Source: Gemmatimonadota bacterium
Lineage (GTDB): Bacteria; JAAXHH01
Reading direction: 5' to 3'
DNA length: 64,000 nt
Assembly: GCA_009837395.1 (NCBI GenBank)
Contig: VXTP01000043.1
Span: forward strand, 372,001 to 436,000
Position numbers and translations under genes: made by a program. Positions 43,925 through 53,050 of the stretch are shown here, piece by piece. How positions within the stretch are numbered: the first letter of the stretch is position 1; each line of letters starts with the position of its first letter. The notes beneath the pieces are model-generated. The model did no database searches and was not told where the DNA came from. It saw nothing but the letters and a program-made list of their open reading frames with translations.

Positions 43925-45001
43925 TTACACCCCAACCTTCGCCTCGAACGCCGCGATCTCCTCTGCCCCTTCCAACACGCCGATCTCCAGGTGAAAATCG
44001 CGCACTTCGTCGGGCTCGATGTGCTGCAGGTAGCCGTTCTTGCGGTTCCAGGCCCGGCCGAGCATGCTGACGTTGCCCGGTTCGATGCCGGTGACGTAGG
44101 TGCCCTTGTGGAAGTGCTGCCAGTGGCTTACGAGGGGGATCTCTGCCTTGGGGAATGACCAGTACAGGCCCAGGCCGAGCCGGTCATTGATCAGTCCTAC
44201 GTGGCACAGACCGCTGGTATCGGCCCGTGGCCGGAGGACGTAGACGTCGTCGTGCGCTTCGTCTGCAGGTGCGGAGACCGTAGTAAACGTTGCTGGATCG
44301 ACCTCCCGGTCTTCGAGCCATTCCGTCGACTTCTCGCTGTCGATGACGACGCGCGTGCCTTCGTCGAGGATGGGGAAACCGGGATTGCAGTGATAGACGA
44401 ACATCAGGGGAGAGCGATCGACGGACTGGTTGTGTATCCGATCGTGGATGTGCAGCGATTTTTCGCCCAGGACCGTCGAGATTTCTCGGGTGAGTTCCAG
44501 GTTGGTACCGAAGACGACGGCTTCCCGGATCTTCCCGCGCACTTTGATGACATAGTCGTCGCCGTCCCACTGGCCATCGGTATGGACCTGCCGTGCCGGC
44601 AGGAAGGACAGGCGGCCGTGGAGACCGAGTTCTTCGTTTTCTTCTTCAGGATCTACTTCCGGGTGTCCGGTAAACGTCATCCCGCAGCTCAGCACCAGCC
44701 CGCCGTAGAAACCGCGCATCCAGCCGTAGCCCTGCGGTTCGTAAAACGCCGGCCCCACATCGCCCGTGTTGCCGCGGAAACAGAGCGACATGCCCTTGTA
44801 GTGGGCTGAGGCCACGTCCAGCGCCCTTCCCGGCAGCAGGGAGAAGCACAGGCCCGAGGCGTTGAATACCTCGATGAGATCGGCGCCCCGGTCGCTGCCT
44901 TCGCGCAGTTCGCCGTACCGGGCGTGGGCCACCTGGCTCATGTCGCCGACGAGATTGAGCAGTTCTCTGCGTGTATACTCTTTTCCGAATAGGCGTGCCA
45001 T
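43925..45001 (-). CDS. DUF4432 aldose-epimerase-like protein
   Basis: The 358-residue protein has the galactose-mutarotase-like fold signatures of DUF4432: 'VARYGELREGSDRGADLIEVFNASGLCFSLLPGRALDVASAHYKG', 'YGWMRGFYGGLVLSCGM', 'HGRLSFLPAR', 'MFVYHCNPGFPILDEGT'. Relatives bind or epimerise sugars. The ATG at 45001 has GGAAGG about 5 nt upstream; the GTG two codons earlier is less likely. It lies 64 bp after glnS on the same strand. Confidence 0.8.
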   Translation of the reverse strand: MARLFGKEYTRRELLNLVGDMSQVAHARYGELREGSDRGADLIEVFNASGLCFSLLPGRALDVASAHYKGMSLCFRGNTGDVGPAFYEPQGYGWMRGFYGGLVLSCGMTFTGHPEVDPEEENEELGLHGRLSFLPARQVHTDGQWDGDDYVIKVRGKIREAVVFGTNLELTREISTVLGEKSLHIHDRIHNQSVDRSPLMFVYHCNPGFPILDEGTRVVIDSEKSTEWLEDREVDPATFTTVSAPADEAHDDVYVLRPRADTSGLCHVGLINDRLGLGLYWSFPKAEIPLVSHWQHFHKGTYVTGIEPGNVSMLGRAWNRKNGYLQHIEPDEVRDFHLEIGVLEGAEEIAAFEAKVGV

Positions 45002-45065
45002 GGTCACCTTCCTGGATGGAATCGTTTCTGTCCGTTACGTAAACGCTTACGTTGCTGACGCTTAT

Positions 45066-46742
45066 CTACTTCTGTTGGATCTTCGCCCAGGTATCGCGGA
45101 GGGAGATCGTCCGGTTGAACACCGGTCCGTTGGGCTGCGTTTCGACGGCGTCGATACAGAAGTAGCCCAGCCGCTCGAACTGGTAGTTCACGCCGGGTTC
45201 GGCTTCCGCCAGACCGGGCTCGACCTTGCAGTCCGTGACGGTCTTGAGCGAATCAGGGTTCAACAAGGACCGGTCGTCGTCGACTTCACCCGGTCGGGGA
45301 TCCGGATCGCTGAAGAGCCGGTCGTAGAGACGCACGGTGGCGTTCAGCGCATGCGCGGCCGATACCCAGTGAATGGTACCGCGTACCTTCCGGCCGTCCG
45401 GCGTAGACCCGCCCCGGGATTCCGGATCGTAGGTGCAGCGCAGTTCGACCACTTGCCCGTCATCGTCCTTGATCACGTCCGTGCAGGTGATGTAGTAGCC
45501 GTAGCGCAGGCGGACTTCCCGGTCCGGCGCCAGCCGGAAGAACTTCCGCGGCGGATCTTCCATAAAGTCGTTCCGATCGACATAGATTTCACGGGTAAAA
45601 GGCACCTGCCGCGTCCCCATGCCCTCGTCTTCCGGGTTGTTCACGGCTTCCATCTGCTCGGTGCGGTCGGTGGGGTAGTTGGTGATCACGACCTTCAGCG
45701 GATCCAGCACGCCCATGACCCGGGGTGCCCGCTTGTTCAGGTCTTCCCGGATGATGAAATCCGCCAGGGCCATGTCGATGAGATTGTGGTTCTTGGCCAC
45801 GCCGACGCGGTCGCAGAGGGTCCGGACGGCCTCGGGGGTGTATCCCCGGCGCCGCAGGCCGGATAGCGTTGGCATGCGGGGATCGTCCCAGCCGGACAGC
45901 ACGCCTTCCTCGATGAGCGGCCGGTAGAATCGCTTCGAAAGCACGGTGTGGGCCAGCGCCAGCGGCGCGAATTCGATCTGCTGGGGGTGGTAGACGTCCA
46001 GTCGGTCAAGGATCCAGTCGTAGAGCGGCCGGTTGTTCTCGAACTCCAGGGTGCAGAGCGAATGGGTGATGCCTTCGATGGAGTCCGACAGGCAGTGAGT
46101 GAAGTCGTACATGGGATACACGCGCCACTTGTCCCCGGTGCGGTAATGATGGGCGTGCCGTATCCGGTACAGTACGGGATCCCGCATCGTCAGGTTGGGA
46201 TGGGCCATGTCTATCCGGGCCCGCAGGACGTGCTTGCCGTCCGGAAACTCCCCGGCCTGCATGCGTTCGAACAGGTCCCGGTTTTCTGCGGCCAACCGGT
46301 CGCGGTACGGGCTGTTGCGGCCCGGTTCCGTGGGCGTGCCCCGGTGATCCCGCATTTCCTCCCAGGTCAGGCTGTCTACGTAGGCATCGCCCTGGTCCAC
46401 GAGTTGCAGCGCGTAGGCGTACAGTTGATCGAAGTAATCGGAAGCGAAGTAAAGCCGGTCCTCCCAGTCGAACCCCAGCCACCGGATGTCTCGCTTGATC
46501 CCCTCCACGAAGTCCACATTCTCCGTCTCGGGATTGGAATCGTCGAACCGGAGGTTGCACAGGCCGTCGTACTCCTCCGCAACGCCGAAATTCAGGCAGA
46601 TCGACTTGGCGTGGCCGATATGGAGATAGCCGTTCGGTTCCGGGGGGAAACGCGTATGCACCTTGCCCCCGAACTTCCCGCTTTCCATGTCCGCGTCGAT
46701 GATCTCGCGTATAAAGTCCCTGTACTGCTTTTCTGAGCTCAT
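45066..46742 (-). CDS. glnS: Glutaminyl-tRNA synthetase
   Basis: The 558-residue class I synthetase charges tRNA-Gln directly. '[17 protein letters not shown]' (HIGH at 41-44) and the KMSKS-like VLSKR near 266-270 are present, followed by '[17 protein letters not shown]' and a two-barrel anticodon domain ending in '[10 protein letters not shown]'. Length fits bacterial GlnRS. Presence implies the organism need not use the GatCAB route for Gln-tRNA, a trait of uneven distribution among phyla. Confidence 0.96.
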   Translation of the reverse strand: MSSEKQYRDFIREIIDADMESGKFGGKVHTRFPPEPNGYLHIGHAKSICLNFGVAEEYDGLCNLRFDDSNPETENVDFVEGIKRDIRWLGFDWEDRLYFASDYFDQLYAYALQLVDQGDAYVDSLTWEEMRDHRGTPTEPGRNSPYRDRLAAENRDLFERMQAGEFPDGKHVLRARIDMAHPNLTMRDPVLYRIRHAHHYRTGDKWRVYPMYDFTHCLSDSIEGITHSLCTLEFENNRPLYDWILDRLDVYHPQQIEFAPLALAHTVLSKRFYRPLIEEGVLSGWDDPRMPTLSGLRRRGYTPEAVRTLCDRVGVAKNHNLIDMALADFIIREDLNKRAPRVMGVLDPLKVVITNYPTDRTEQMEAVNNPEDEGMGTRQVPFTREIYVDRNDFMEDPPRKFFRLAPDREVRLRYGYYITCTDVIKDDDGQVVELRCTYDPESRGGSTPDGRKVRGTIHWVSAAHALNATVRLYDRLFSDPDPRPGEVDDDRSLLNPDSLKTVTDCKVEPGLAEAEPGVNYQFERLGYFCIDAVETQPNGPVFNRTISLRDTWAKIQQK

Positions 46743-46786
46743 AAGTTCCTGTTCAGGTTGTCATTGGAGCGGATTCAAGGCCGTGT

Positions 46787-46815
46787 AATATAGGGCGTGA
46801 AGGGGGAAATGGCAA
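46787..46815 (-). promoter_or_regulatory. Candidate promoter of glnS
   Basis: On the minus strand TTGCCA (46815-46810), a 17-bp spacer and TATATT (46792-46787) lie 45 nt before the glnS ATG. Confidence 0.5.
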
Positions 46816-46871
46816 GGTGATGATGGAGATGTTGCGTGGGTTGGTCAGCCTTCAAACACGTGCGTTTTGGG

Positions 46872-47183
46872 TTATTCGACCCAGTCTCTGGCATGACGGC
46901 GGACTCTCGAACGAATCTCCTTACCATTCAATACCAGTTCCCGGGATAACTCATAGGCTTTCTGGGCGTTCATCCAGAACTCCGGAGTCTGGTCGAAATA
47001 CTCACCCAAGGCGATAGCGGTTTCAGCGGTCACACCGTGTTTATTTTGTACGATTTCATGAAGTCTCGTGGCTGGAAGGTCTATATCCCTTGCCAGACCG
47101 TTGACGGTCAATTCCATTTCATGAATCTGTTCAAGCAGGAGAGCGCCCGGGTGGGTTGTAATTCGTTCTATAGGTACGTTCAT
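46872..47183 (-). CDS. Orphan HigA-type XRE regulator
   Basis: The 103-residue protein has the same domain as the HigA at 43.2 kb: 'THPGALLLEQIHEMELTVNGLARDIDLPATRLHEIVQNKHGVTAETAIALGEYFDQTPEFWMNAQKAYEL'. No HigB reading frame sits before it: the 114 bp to the methyltransferase hold no RelE-like sequence. The ATG at 47183 is preferred over 47201 because AAGGA is 8 nt upstream. It is either an orphan antitoxin/regulator or what remains of a decayed pair. Confidence 0.85.
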   Translation of the reverse strand: MNVPIERITTHPGALLLEQIHEMELTVNGLARDIDLPATRLHEIVQNKHGVTAETAIALGEYFDQTPEFWMNAQKAYELSRELVLNGKEIRSRVRRHARDWVE

Positions 47184-47297
47184 ACCAGATTTCCTTCTCA
47201 TTCCTAAGTGTTGTTCAATTCCCTATCCGAGGTACCTCCATCTCCGACCTCGGTATGTCGTAACAAACGTGAAAATCGAAAGCGACGCTATCGATTT

Positions 47298-48131
47298 TCA
47301 CACTTTCGTCGCCCACGCCCCAATGTGCGGCGGTATAACGACGGGACGCTTTGCCGCGACGATTTCCTCCCGGACCCGCTGGGGAATGGTGTCGATGTCC
47401 ACCTCTTCGGCGGTTGCGATCCCGTAGTGTTCCAGCAGCGGGACGACACTTCGGAAGGAATTTGCGACGTACGAATACCCCGGCCAGTCCGTCGATCCGC
47501 CCAGCAGCATGCCCGCGTCCAGGGTAGGTTCGGGCAGGCCGGCCTCGATGAACACCCGGTGCAGGTCCAGTCCCATATTCGGGTTCGCTCCGGAGCGCTC
47601 GAACACCTCCACGATCCAGTCGACCAGCTGGCGCATGAGCGGAGTATCCTCGCTCGCGTACGACCGTGTCATCGTGAAATCGATCTCCTGGAATACGACG
47701 AGACCGCGGGGACGCAGCCGAGTTACGAGTTGTTTGAGTGTGGCCACGGGATCGGGCAGGTACATGAGCACCAGCCTTCCGATCAGGGCGTCGAAATCGC
47801 CGCCCATTTCCAGGGTGTGCACGTCGCCGGAACGGAACTCCACGTTTCGGTGCCCCGCCTGCCGGACCCGTTCCCGGGCGGTCTCCAGGATCTCCGGATT
47901 CATGTCCACGCCCACGACTTCCCCTACGGGACCTACGAGCTCCGCCGCCACCAGGGCTACGTCGCCCGCGCCGCTTCCGATGTCGAGGACCCGCATGCCC
48001 CGAGCAAGGCCGGCCGACTTCAGAAACCGCTCCGTGATTGGTCTGAGTAGCCGGGACTGCTCGATCAGGCGTTCCGTCTCTTCGTCGCTGCGTCCCATCG
48101 TGTATTGCCGATCGCGGTCTTGATCCGTCAT
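47298..48131 (-). CDS. Class I SAM-dependent methyltransferase
   Basis: The 277-residue enzyme has motif I 'VLDIGSGAGDVALVAAELVG', then 'VVGVDMNPEILETARERV', 'VEFRSGDVHTLEM' and 'ALIGRLVLMYLPDPVATLKQLVTRLRPRGLVVFQE', the UbiE/Methyltransf_11-25 pattern. The acceptor is unknown. The ATG at 48131 has AAGGAGA upstream; the frame continues to 48191 without conserved sequence. No obvious partner genes. Confidence 0.85.
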   Translation of the reverse strand: MTDQDRDRQYTMGRSDEETERLIEQSRLLRPITERFLKSAGLARGMRVLDIGSGAGDVALVAAELVGPVGEVVGVDMNPEILETARERVRQAGHRNVEFRSGDVHTLEMGGDFDALIGRLVLMYLPDPVATLKQLVTRLRPRGLVVFQEIDFTMTRSYASEDTPLMRQLVDWIVEVFERSGANPNMGLDLHRVFIEAGLPEPTLDAGMLLGGSTDWPGYSYVANSFRSVVPLLEHYGIATAEEVDIDTIPQRVREEIVAAKRPVVIPPHIGAWATKV

Positions 48132-48348
48132 TTCGGATACTTCTCCTTTCCATCCTTCTATTTGCACATACAAGCACAGGTTTGGACTCATCCTCTCGCA
48201 AATCGTTCAAATAGTAAACCATTACGCCACTCGTCAACGCTTTTGAGTAGCAAGTACCGTTCACATTCCGTTCAAATTTCGTTCAAATTCGGAGAATAAA
48301 CTGTTCCGGCCACCTCTACGACTTTACACCAACACACCCACACCACCC

Positions 48349-49173
48349 TCACTCCTTCACCGCTCCCAGCGTAATCCCCTGCACGAACTCCCGCTGCATT
48401 GCGAGGAACAGGGCCATGATGGGCAGGATGGACAGCAGCGTCCCGGCCATGAGCATGCCGTATTCCTGGCGGTAGACGCCCACGAGGCTGGCCAGACCGA
48501 GAGGCAGGGTATACTTGGCCGCGTCCCGCAGCACGATCATGGGCCAGAGAAACTCGTTCCAGGCCCCCAGGAACCCGAAGATGCTCAGGGCGCCCATGGC
48601 CGGTTTCACGGCCGGGATGATGACGCGCCAGTAGATACCGAATTCGGAGGTGCCGTCGATCCGCGCCGCATCGAGCAGATCCGAGGGCACGCCGAGGATG
48701 AACTGCCGCATGAGGAACACACCGAATCCGCTGGATGCCAGGTAGGGCAGGATCACGCCCTGGTAGGTGTCGAGCCAGCCGAACTGGTACAAAAGGGTGA
48801 ACAGGGGCACCAGCACCAGGTGAAAGGGGATCATCATGGAGGCGAGGACGATGGCGAAGAGGACGCCGCGGCCCCGGAACGAGTACTTGGCGAAGGCGAA
48901 TCCGCCCATGGTCGCGATGGCGAGGAGCAGCAGCGTGTGAGAGGTGGCCAGGAAGGTGCTGTTGACGACGTACTGGATGATCGGCATTTCCTGGAACAGC
49001 CGGGTGAAGTTCTCGAGCGTGGGATCCTGGGGCAGAAAGGTCGGCGGGTAGGTGAAGATCTCGCCCGACGGCTTGAAGGAAGCGGAAACCACCCAGAAAA
49101 GCGGGGTCAGGACCAGGACGGTCAGCAGGATCAGAAGCACATAGGTGATGGTGGTGCGAACAGGGTTTCTCAT
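48349..49173 (-). CDS. Carbohydrate ABC transporter permease (MalG type)
   Basis: The 274-residue inner-membrane protein has six hydrophobic segments. The EAA-loop sequence 'DAARIDGTSEFGIYWRVIIPAVKPAM' that docks the ATPase is intact, and the C-terminal 'QREFVQGITLGAVKE' is typical of MalG-family members. It lies 4 nt after the MalF-type gene in an importer operon. The sugar is unknown. Confidence 0.92.
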   Translation of the reverse strand: MRNPVRTTITYVLLILLTVLVLTPLFWVVSASFKPSGEIFTYPPTFLPQDPTLENFTRLFQEMPIIQYVVNSTFLATSHTLLLLAIATMGGFAFAKYSFRGRGVLFAIVLASMMIPFHLVLVPLFTLLYQFGWLDTYQGVILPYLASSGFGVFLMRQFILGVPSDLLDAARIDGTSEFGIYWRVIIPAVKPAMGALSIFGFLGAWNEFLWPMIVLRDAAKYTLPLGLASLVGVYRQEYGMLMAGTLLSILPIMALFLAMQREFVQGITLGAVKE

Positions 49174-49177
49174 GAGG

Positions 49178-50029
49178 TCAGTTTTCCCTGAATACGCCGA
49201 ATAACCGGACCTGGATGATGGAGATCACGCCGATGATCACGGCCAGGGCCCAGCCGATGGTCGCCGCATAGCCGAGATTGATGAACTCGAATCCGTGCTT
49301 GTACAGGTACATCACCATGGTCATGCTCGCGTTGCCCGGTCCGCCCTCCGTGAGCACGTAGGGCAGGTCGAAGAGCTGGAACGAGCCGATCATGGAGGTG
49401 ATGACCACGAAGGCGATCACGGGTTTCAGCGCGGGGATCGTCACGTGCACGAAGCTCTGCCAGGGTCCCGCGCCGTCCACCGCCGCCGCCTCGTAGAGCT
49501 CCTGCCGGATGCTCTGAAGTCCGGCGAGGAAGTAGACCATGTTGAATCCGGCCCACCGCCATACGCCGGCCAGCACGAGGGCGGGCATGACTAGGTCGGG
49601 GTCCTGCAGCCACGGGATTTCGGAACCGAGGACCCGGTTCACCAGGCCGTAGCGCCGGTCGTACAGCAGGTAGAAGATCACGGCGATGAAGACGCCGGAA
49701 ATCAGCACCGGCGAGAAGAAGGAAAGACGGAACAGGTTCCGGCCCTTCAGGCGGGCGTTGCTGAGGAGCAGGGCGAGGGCCAGGGCCACGGGCAGTTGCA
49801 GGAGCAGGCTGCCCGCGGCGAAATAGGCCGTGTTCCAGAGGGCGGTCCAGAAGAGTGGGTCGGCGATCAGCCGTTCGATGTTTTCGAGGCCCACGAAGGT
49901 CTGGTTGCGCATGCCCCGGACACTGTACGTACTGAGCCGGATCGAATCGAACAGGGGGTAGACCATGAAGACCCCGAAGAGCGCGAAGAAAGGCGCGAGG
50001 AAGAAGTAGGGGGCGTACCGGGGCTTCAT
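49178..50029 (-). CDS. Carbohydrate ABC transporter permease (MalF/UgpA type)
   Basis: The 283-residue protein starts 'APYFFLAPFFALFGVFMVYPLFDSI', typical of CUT1 sugar permeases, with six hydrophobic segments and EAA loop 'EAAAVDGAGPWQSFVHVTIPALKPVI'. It overlaps the binding-protein gene by 4 nt and precedes the second permease by 4 nt. Confidence 0.92.
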   Translation of the reverse strand: MKPRYAPYFFLAPFFALFGVFMVYPLFDSIRLSTYSVRGMRNQTFVGLENIERLIADPLFWTALWNTAYFAAGSLLLQLPVALALALLLSNARLKGRNLFRLSFFSPVLISGVFIAVIFYLLYDRRYGLVNRVLGSEIPWLQDPDLVMPALVLAGVWRWAGFNMVYFLAGLQSIRQELYEAAAVDGAGPWQSFVHVTIPALKPVIAFVVITSMIGSFQLFDLPYVLTEGGPGNASMTMVMYLYKHGFEFINLGYAATIGWALAVIIGVISIIQVRLFGVFREN

Positions 50030-51336
50030 TCGGTCTCGGTCGAGTTATTCCGCAGCGCGCGGACCTGCTCTGCCAGGTGGGACAGCGCATCGGCGGGCGT
50101 CCGGATCCCATTGGCGGCTTCGTACACGGCCTGTCGCAGCAGATCGTTGGCCTCGGCCCAATACGGGTTCAGGTGGAATCCGGGGATGTGGGGCGCGAGT
50201 TCCGTCAGGCTTTTGCCCAGGACCTGCCCGTCCAGGTACGCCTCGGGCTCGGTATACACCGGGTTGGACCACGCAGAACGGATCGGCGGAATGATAAAGG
50301 TCTTGCGGTAACGGTTCGCGAGGGCCTCGTCGTCCATGTAGGCGAACTTGGCGAATTCCCAGGCGAGATCCGGGTTCTCGGCCTGTTTGGTGACCGCGAT
50401 CATGGTGCCGCCCCAGGTCGAGGTGCGGCGCTCGCCTACCCGCCAGGCCGGCAGGGGCATGGCCCGCCATTTCCCCTCCAGTTCCGGGACGAACCTCCGT
50501 GCGAAGCTGATGTACCAGTCCGGTGCCAGTACGCCCAGAATAACGCCTTCCTTCATGGCGGCGTAGCTGGCCGGGTCCTGGGAGAATTCGGGGATGGCCA
50601 GCTGCTCCTCGTTGAGCAGGCTGCAGTAGAATTCCAGGGTGGCAACGGCGATGTCGTTGTCGATGATGATACCGCCATTCTCATCGAACATGCCGCCTCC
50701 GTTCTGCAGGAGCAAAAGCCAGAAATGACCGGGTTTGTGCGCACTCAGCATGATCGGGTAACGGTCGGGCCGCCCGTCTGCGTCCTCGTCGCGGGCGAGG
50801 GGTCTCGTCTCACGGACGAAATCGTCCCAGGTTTCGATGGATTTCGGATCGATCCCCGCGTCCTCGTAGGCGTCGTGCCGGTACAGGAGCATGACGGGAT
50901 GGACATCGCGGGGCAGGCCGTATACCCGGCCTTCGAGGGACCAGGGAGCAAGGCGCGCCTGGACGAACTCATCCGAGATCCCTTCGCGCTCGATACGGTC
51001 GGTCAGGTCCACGAAGCCGATTTCCTCCTTCGTGCCCTTGAAGAACCTGCCGACCGATGAAATCTCGACTTCGGACAGATCGGGTCCGCCGATACCGGAC
51101 AGGAAGGCGGCCAGGAGCTTGTCGTGCAATTTCGAGATCAGCCGAAGTTCGACCTTGACGCCGGGATGTGCCGCCTCGAAGGCCGGGATCCTGGCGCTGA
51201 ACTCATCGTAGTGCGTCTGCGCGAAGATCCAGAACTCCAGCGTGTCCGAACGGTCATCGCCTCGGAACACGATGACGGGAAAGGCCAGTAGGAAGAGCAG
51301 GCCGAAGATCAGGGGTGCCTTGCCGAGGTGGCTCAT
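50026..51336 (-). CDS. Extracellular sugar-binding protein of the ABC importer
   Basis: The 436-residue protein of solute-binding family 1 has an N-terminal hydrophobic anchor ('APLIFGLLFLLAFPVIVF') without a lipobox Cys, so it is a cleaved or uncleaved signal. Diagnostic segments are 'PGVKVELRLISKLHDKLLAAFLSGIGGPDL', 'LPRDVHPVMLLYRHDAYEDAGID', and 'TSTWGGTMIAVTKQAENPDLAWEFAKF'. It overlaps the first permease by 4 nt. No MsmK/UgpC-type ATPase gene is present, so a shared ATPase is needed. Confidence 0.9.
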   Translation of the reverse strand: MSHLGKAPLIFGLLFLLAFPVIVFRGDDRSDTLEFWIFAQTHYDEFSARIPAFEAAHPGVKVELRLISKLHDKLLAAFLSGIGGPDLSEVEISSVGRFFKGTKEEIGFVDLTDRIEREGISDEFVQARLAPWSLEGRVYGLPRDVHPVMLLYRHDAYEDAGIDPKSIETWDDFVRETRPLARDEDADGRPDRYPIMLSAHKPGHFWLLLLQNGGGMFDENGGIIIDNDIAVATLEFYCSLLNEEQLAIPEFSQDPASYAAMKEGVILGVLAPDWYISFARRFVPELEGKWRAMPLPAWRVGERRTSTWGGTMIAVTKQAENPDLAWEFAKFAYMDDEALANRYRKTFIIPPIRSAWSNPVYTEPEAYLDGQVLGKSLTELAPHIPGFHLNPYWAEANDLLRQAVYEAANGIRTPADALSHLAEQVRALRNNSTETE

Positions 51337-51378
51337 ACGCTATGCCTGTTGTCGGCGAACGGGTGGTCGGTCATGCGG

Positions 51379-52848
51379 TCAACCATCTCCCATGGCCCGG
51401 CGAATCGGGGTCATCACGGGATCGGTAACCGATTCCGGCGGCGGGGACGTGAAGAGTGACACCACGACGCCCACGATAGACGTGGCCATGAAACTCCATG
51501 CGACGGGCATGAGGCCCGGGTTCGGCAGCCATTCGTAGAACATGGCGACGAGCACGACGTTTCCGGCGACGATGGCCGTGATGGCGCCCGTGGCCGTGAA
51601 CCGCCTCCAGTGCAGGCCGAGCAGCCATATAGGGGTCAACGTGACGAAACCGGAGAAGGACAACTGAGCCAGGGCGAATATGGAAGCCGGACGGAGGATC
51701 ACGATGTAGTAGGCGATCCCCCCGAGTATGACGAGGAACAGCCGGCCCAGCACCACCTGCCTGCGCTGGGACAGCCCGTACCACACATCGCGGGTGAGCA
51801 TGGACGACAGGGTCAGCATTTGGGCGTCCAGGGTGGACATGACCGCCGCCAGGATGCCGGCCAGGGCGAGCCCTTGAATCAGGGGGCCGAAGTGGCTGCG
51901 GATCACCATGGGGAAGACCATGTCGGAATCCCGGCCCACGAAATCCGGGAATTCGATGCGTCCCCACACGCCGTAGAGCGTGGCCACCAGCATCAACCCG
52001 ATCATGATGATAGGGTAGTACCGGATGGAGTTCTTCAGCGATTTCACGTCCTTCGCGGCGAATACGCGCACCAGCAGATGGGGAAAGGCGAGGACGACCA
52101 GTCCCATGGCCATGCCCCATACGAACCAGTTGCCCGTCGTGAAGGGCGGCGTGTCTTTCGTGACCGTGAGCTCCGGGAACCGCCGGGCGATTTCCTGCAT
52201 GACGCCCGAGACGCCGCCGAAATCGGCTGCTACGACGAAGATCGATACGTAGAGGAACACGCCGAAGACAAGGCCCTGGAACACGTTGGTCCACATGGTG
52301 GCTCGCATGCCGCCCGTGGTGGTGTAGAGCAGCGTGATGACCAGGATGCCGGCCGCCGCGACTTCAAAGGAAATCGCCTGCTGGGTGAACACGTCGACGG
52401 CCAGCCCCACGCCGGCGACACCGGTGGACAGGTAGGGCAGCATGAAGACGAAGTACACGACGAACAGCAGCCGGCCGAGGTTGGGGCTGTCGAGTCGTCG
52501 GGCGAGCAGCTCGGCGGGCGTCACGGCTTTAAGTTTCCGGGAAGCGATCCACGCGGGGTAGCCGATGACGTAGTAGGCCACGGGGATGATCAGGGCCGCC
52601 ATGGCCGCCGTGTAGCCGAACACCCCGTAGCCGTGATGGTAGGCCAGCCCCGAAATGCCCATGATCAGGAAGGGCGTGATGTTCGTGCCGAAGAGGGCCA
52701 TGAACATGACGAGCGACTTGGCAAGGCGGCCCCCGAGGAAGTAGTCTTCGGCCGTCGGCTGGGACCGGCGGAATGCCGCGGCGCCGATGCCCAATACCAC
52801 GGCGAAGTACACCACCACCACGACGAATATGGTCGTTTCAGGACCCAT
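51379..52848 (-). CDS. Sodium:solute symporter (SSS family)
   Basis: The 489-residue protein has about 13 hydrophobic segments. SSS hallmarks include 'AEDYFLGGRLAKSLVMFMALFGTNITPFLIMGISG', 'AYYVIGYPAWIASRKLKAVTPAELLARR' and 'STLDAQMLTLSSMLTRDVW' (sodium site region with Ser/Thr). It imports a small solute with Na+; substrate unknown. It overlaps by 11 nt a 70-residue membrane protein that probably forms its accessory subunit, and the sugar-binding protein follows after 42 bp. Confidence 0.92.
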   Translation of the reverse strand: MGPETTIFVVVVVYFAVVLGIGAAAFRRSQPTAEDYFLGGRLAKSLVMFMALFGTNITPFLIMGISGLAYHHGYGVFGYTAAMAALIIPVAYYVIGYPAWIASRKLKAVTPAELLARRLDSPNLGRLLFVVYFVFMLPYLSTGVAGVGLAVDVFTQQAISFEVAAAGILVITLLYTTTGGMRATMWTNVFQGLVFGVFLYVSIFVVAADFGGVSGVMQEIARRFPELTVTKDTPPFTTGNWFVWGMAMGLVVLAFPHLLVRVFAAKDVKSLKNSIRYYPIIMIGLMLVATLYGVWGRIEFPDFVGRDSDMVFPMVIRSHFGPLIQGLALAGILAAVMSTLDAQMLTLSSMLTRDVWYGLSQRRQVVLGRLFLVILGGIAYYIVILRPASIFALAQLSFSGFVTLTPIWLLGLHWRRFTATGAITAIVAGNVVLVAMFYEWLPNPGLMPVAWSFMATSIVGVVVSLFTSPPPESVTDPVMTPIRRAMGDG

Positions 52849-53050
52849 CGAAGTCCCGCCATACGTACTTGGTGAAATAGAGGACGAGGGCGGCGGCGGC
52901 GATCACCCAGACGATGTGGTAGGCCAGGTCTACAGGGAGCCAGCCGAAGAGCGGGGGAGGGGAGATGCCGTGGTTGAAGAAATCGACGTGGAGCGCGGCC
53001 AGCACGACCACGAGCACCCAGAATATCCGTCTATGCTGTCTTCGCGTCAT
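52838..53050 (-). CDS. Small two-helix membrane protein, DUF3311-like partner of the SSS symporter
   Basis: The 70-residue protein has two hydrophobic helices ('[17 protein letters not shown]' and '[19 protein letters not shown]') separated by a Pro-rich turn, and ends in 'WRDFDGS'. Small DUF3311/YhdT-like proteins of this shape usually sit directly before SSS symporters. It overlaps the AGCS gene by 20 nt and the symporter by 11 nt, so all three are translationally linked. Confidence 0.75.
   Translation of the reverse strand: MTRRQHRRIFWVLVVVLAALHVDFFNHGISPPPLFGWLPVDLAYHIVWVIAAAALVLYFTKYVWRDFDGS

Noticed and set aside
47215-48264. 349-codon minus-strand frame overlapping the methyltransferase
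   Set aside because: It is an Arg/Gly-rich out-of-frame shadow of the methyltransferase, which has clear SAM motifs.
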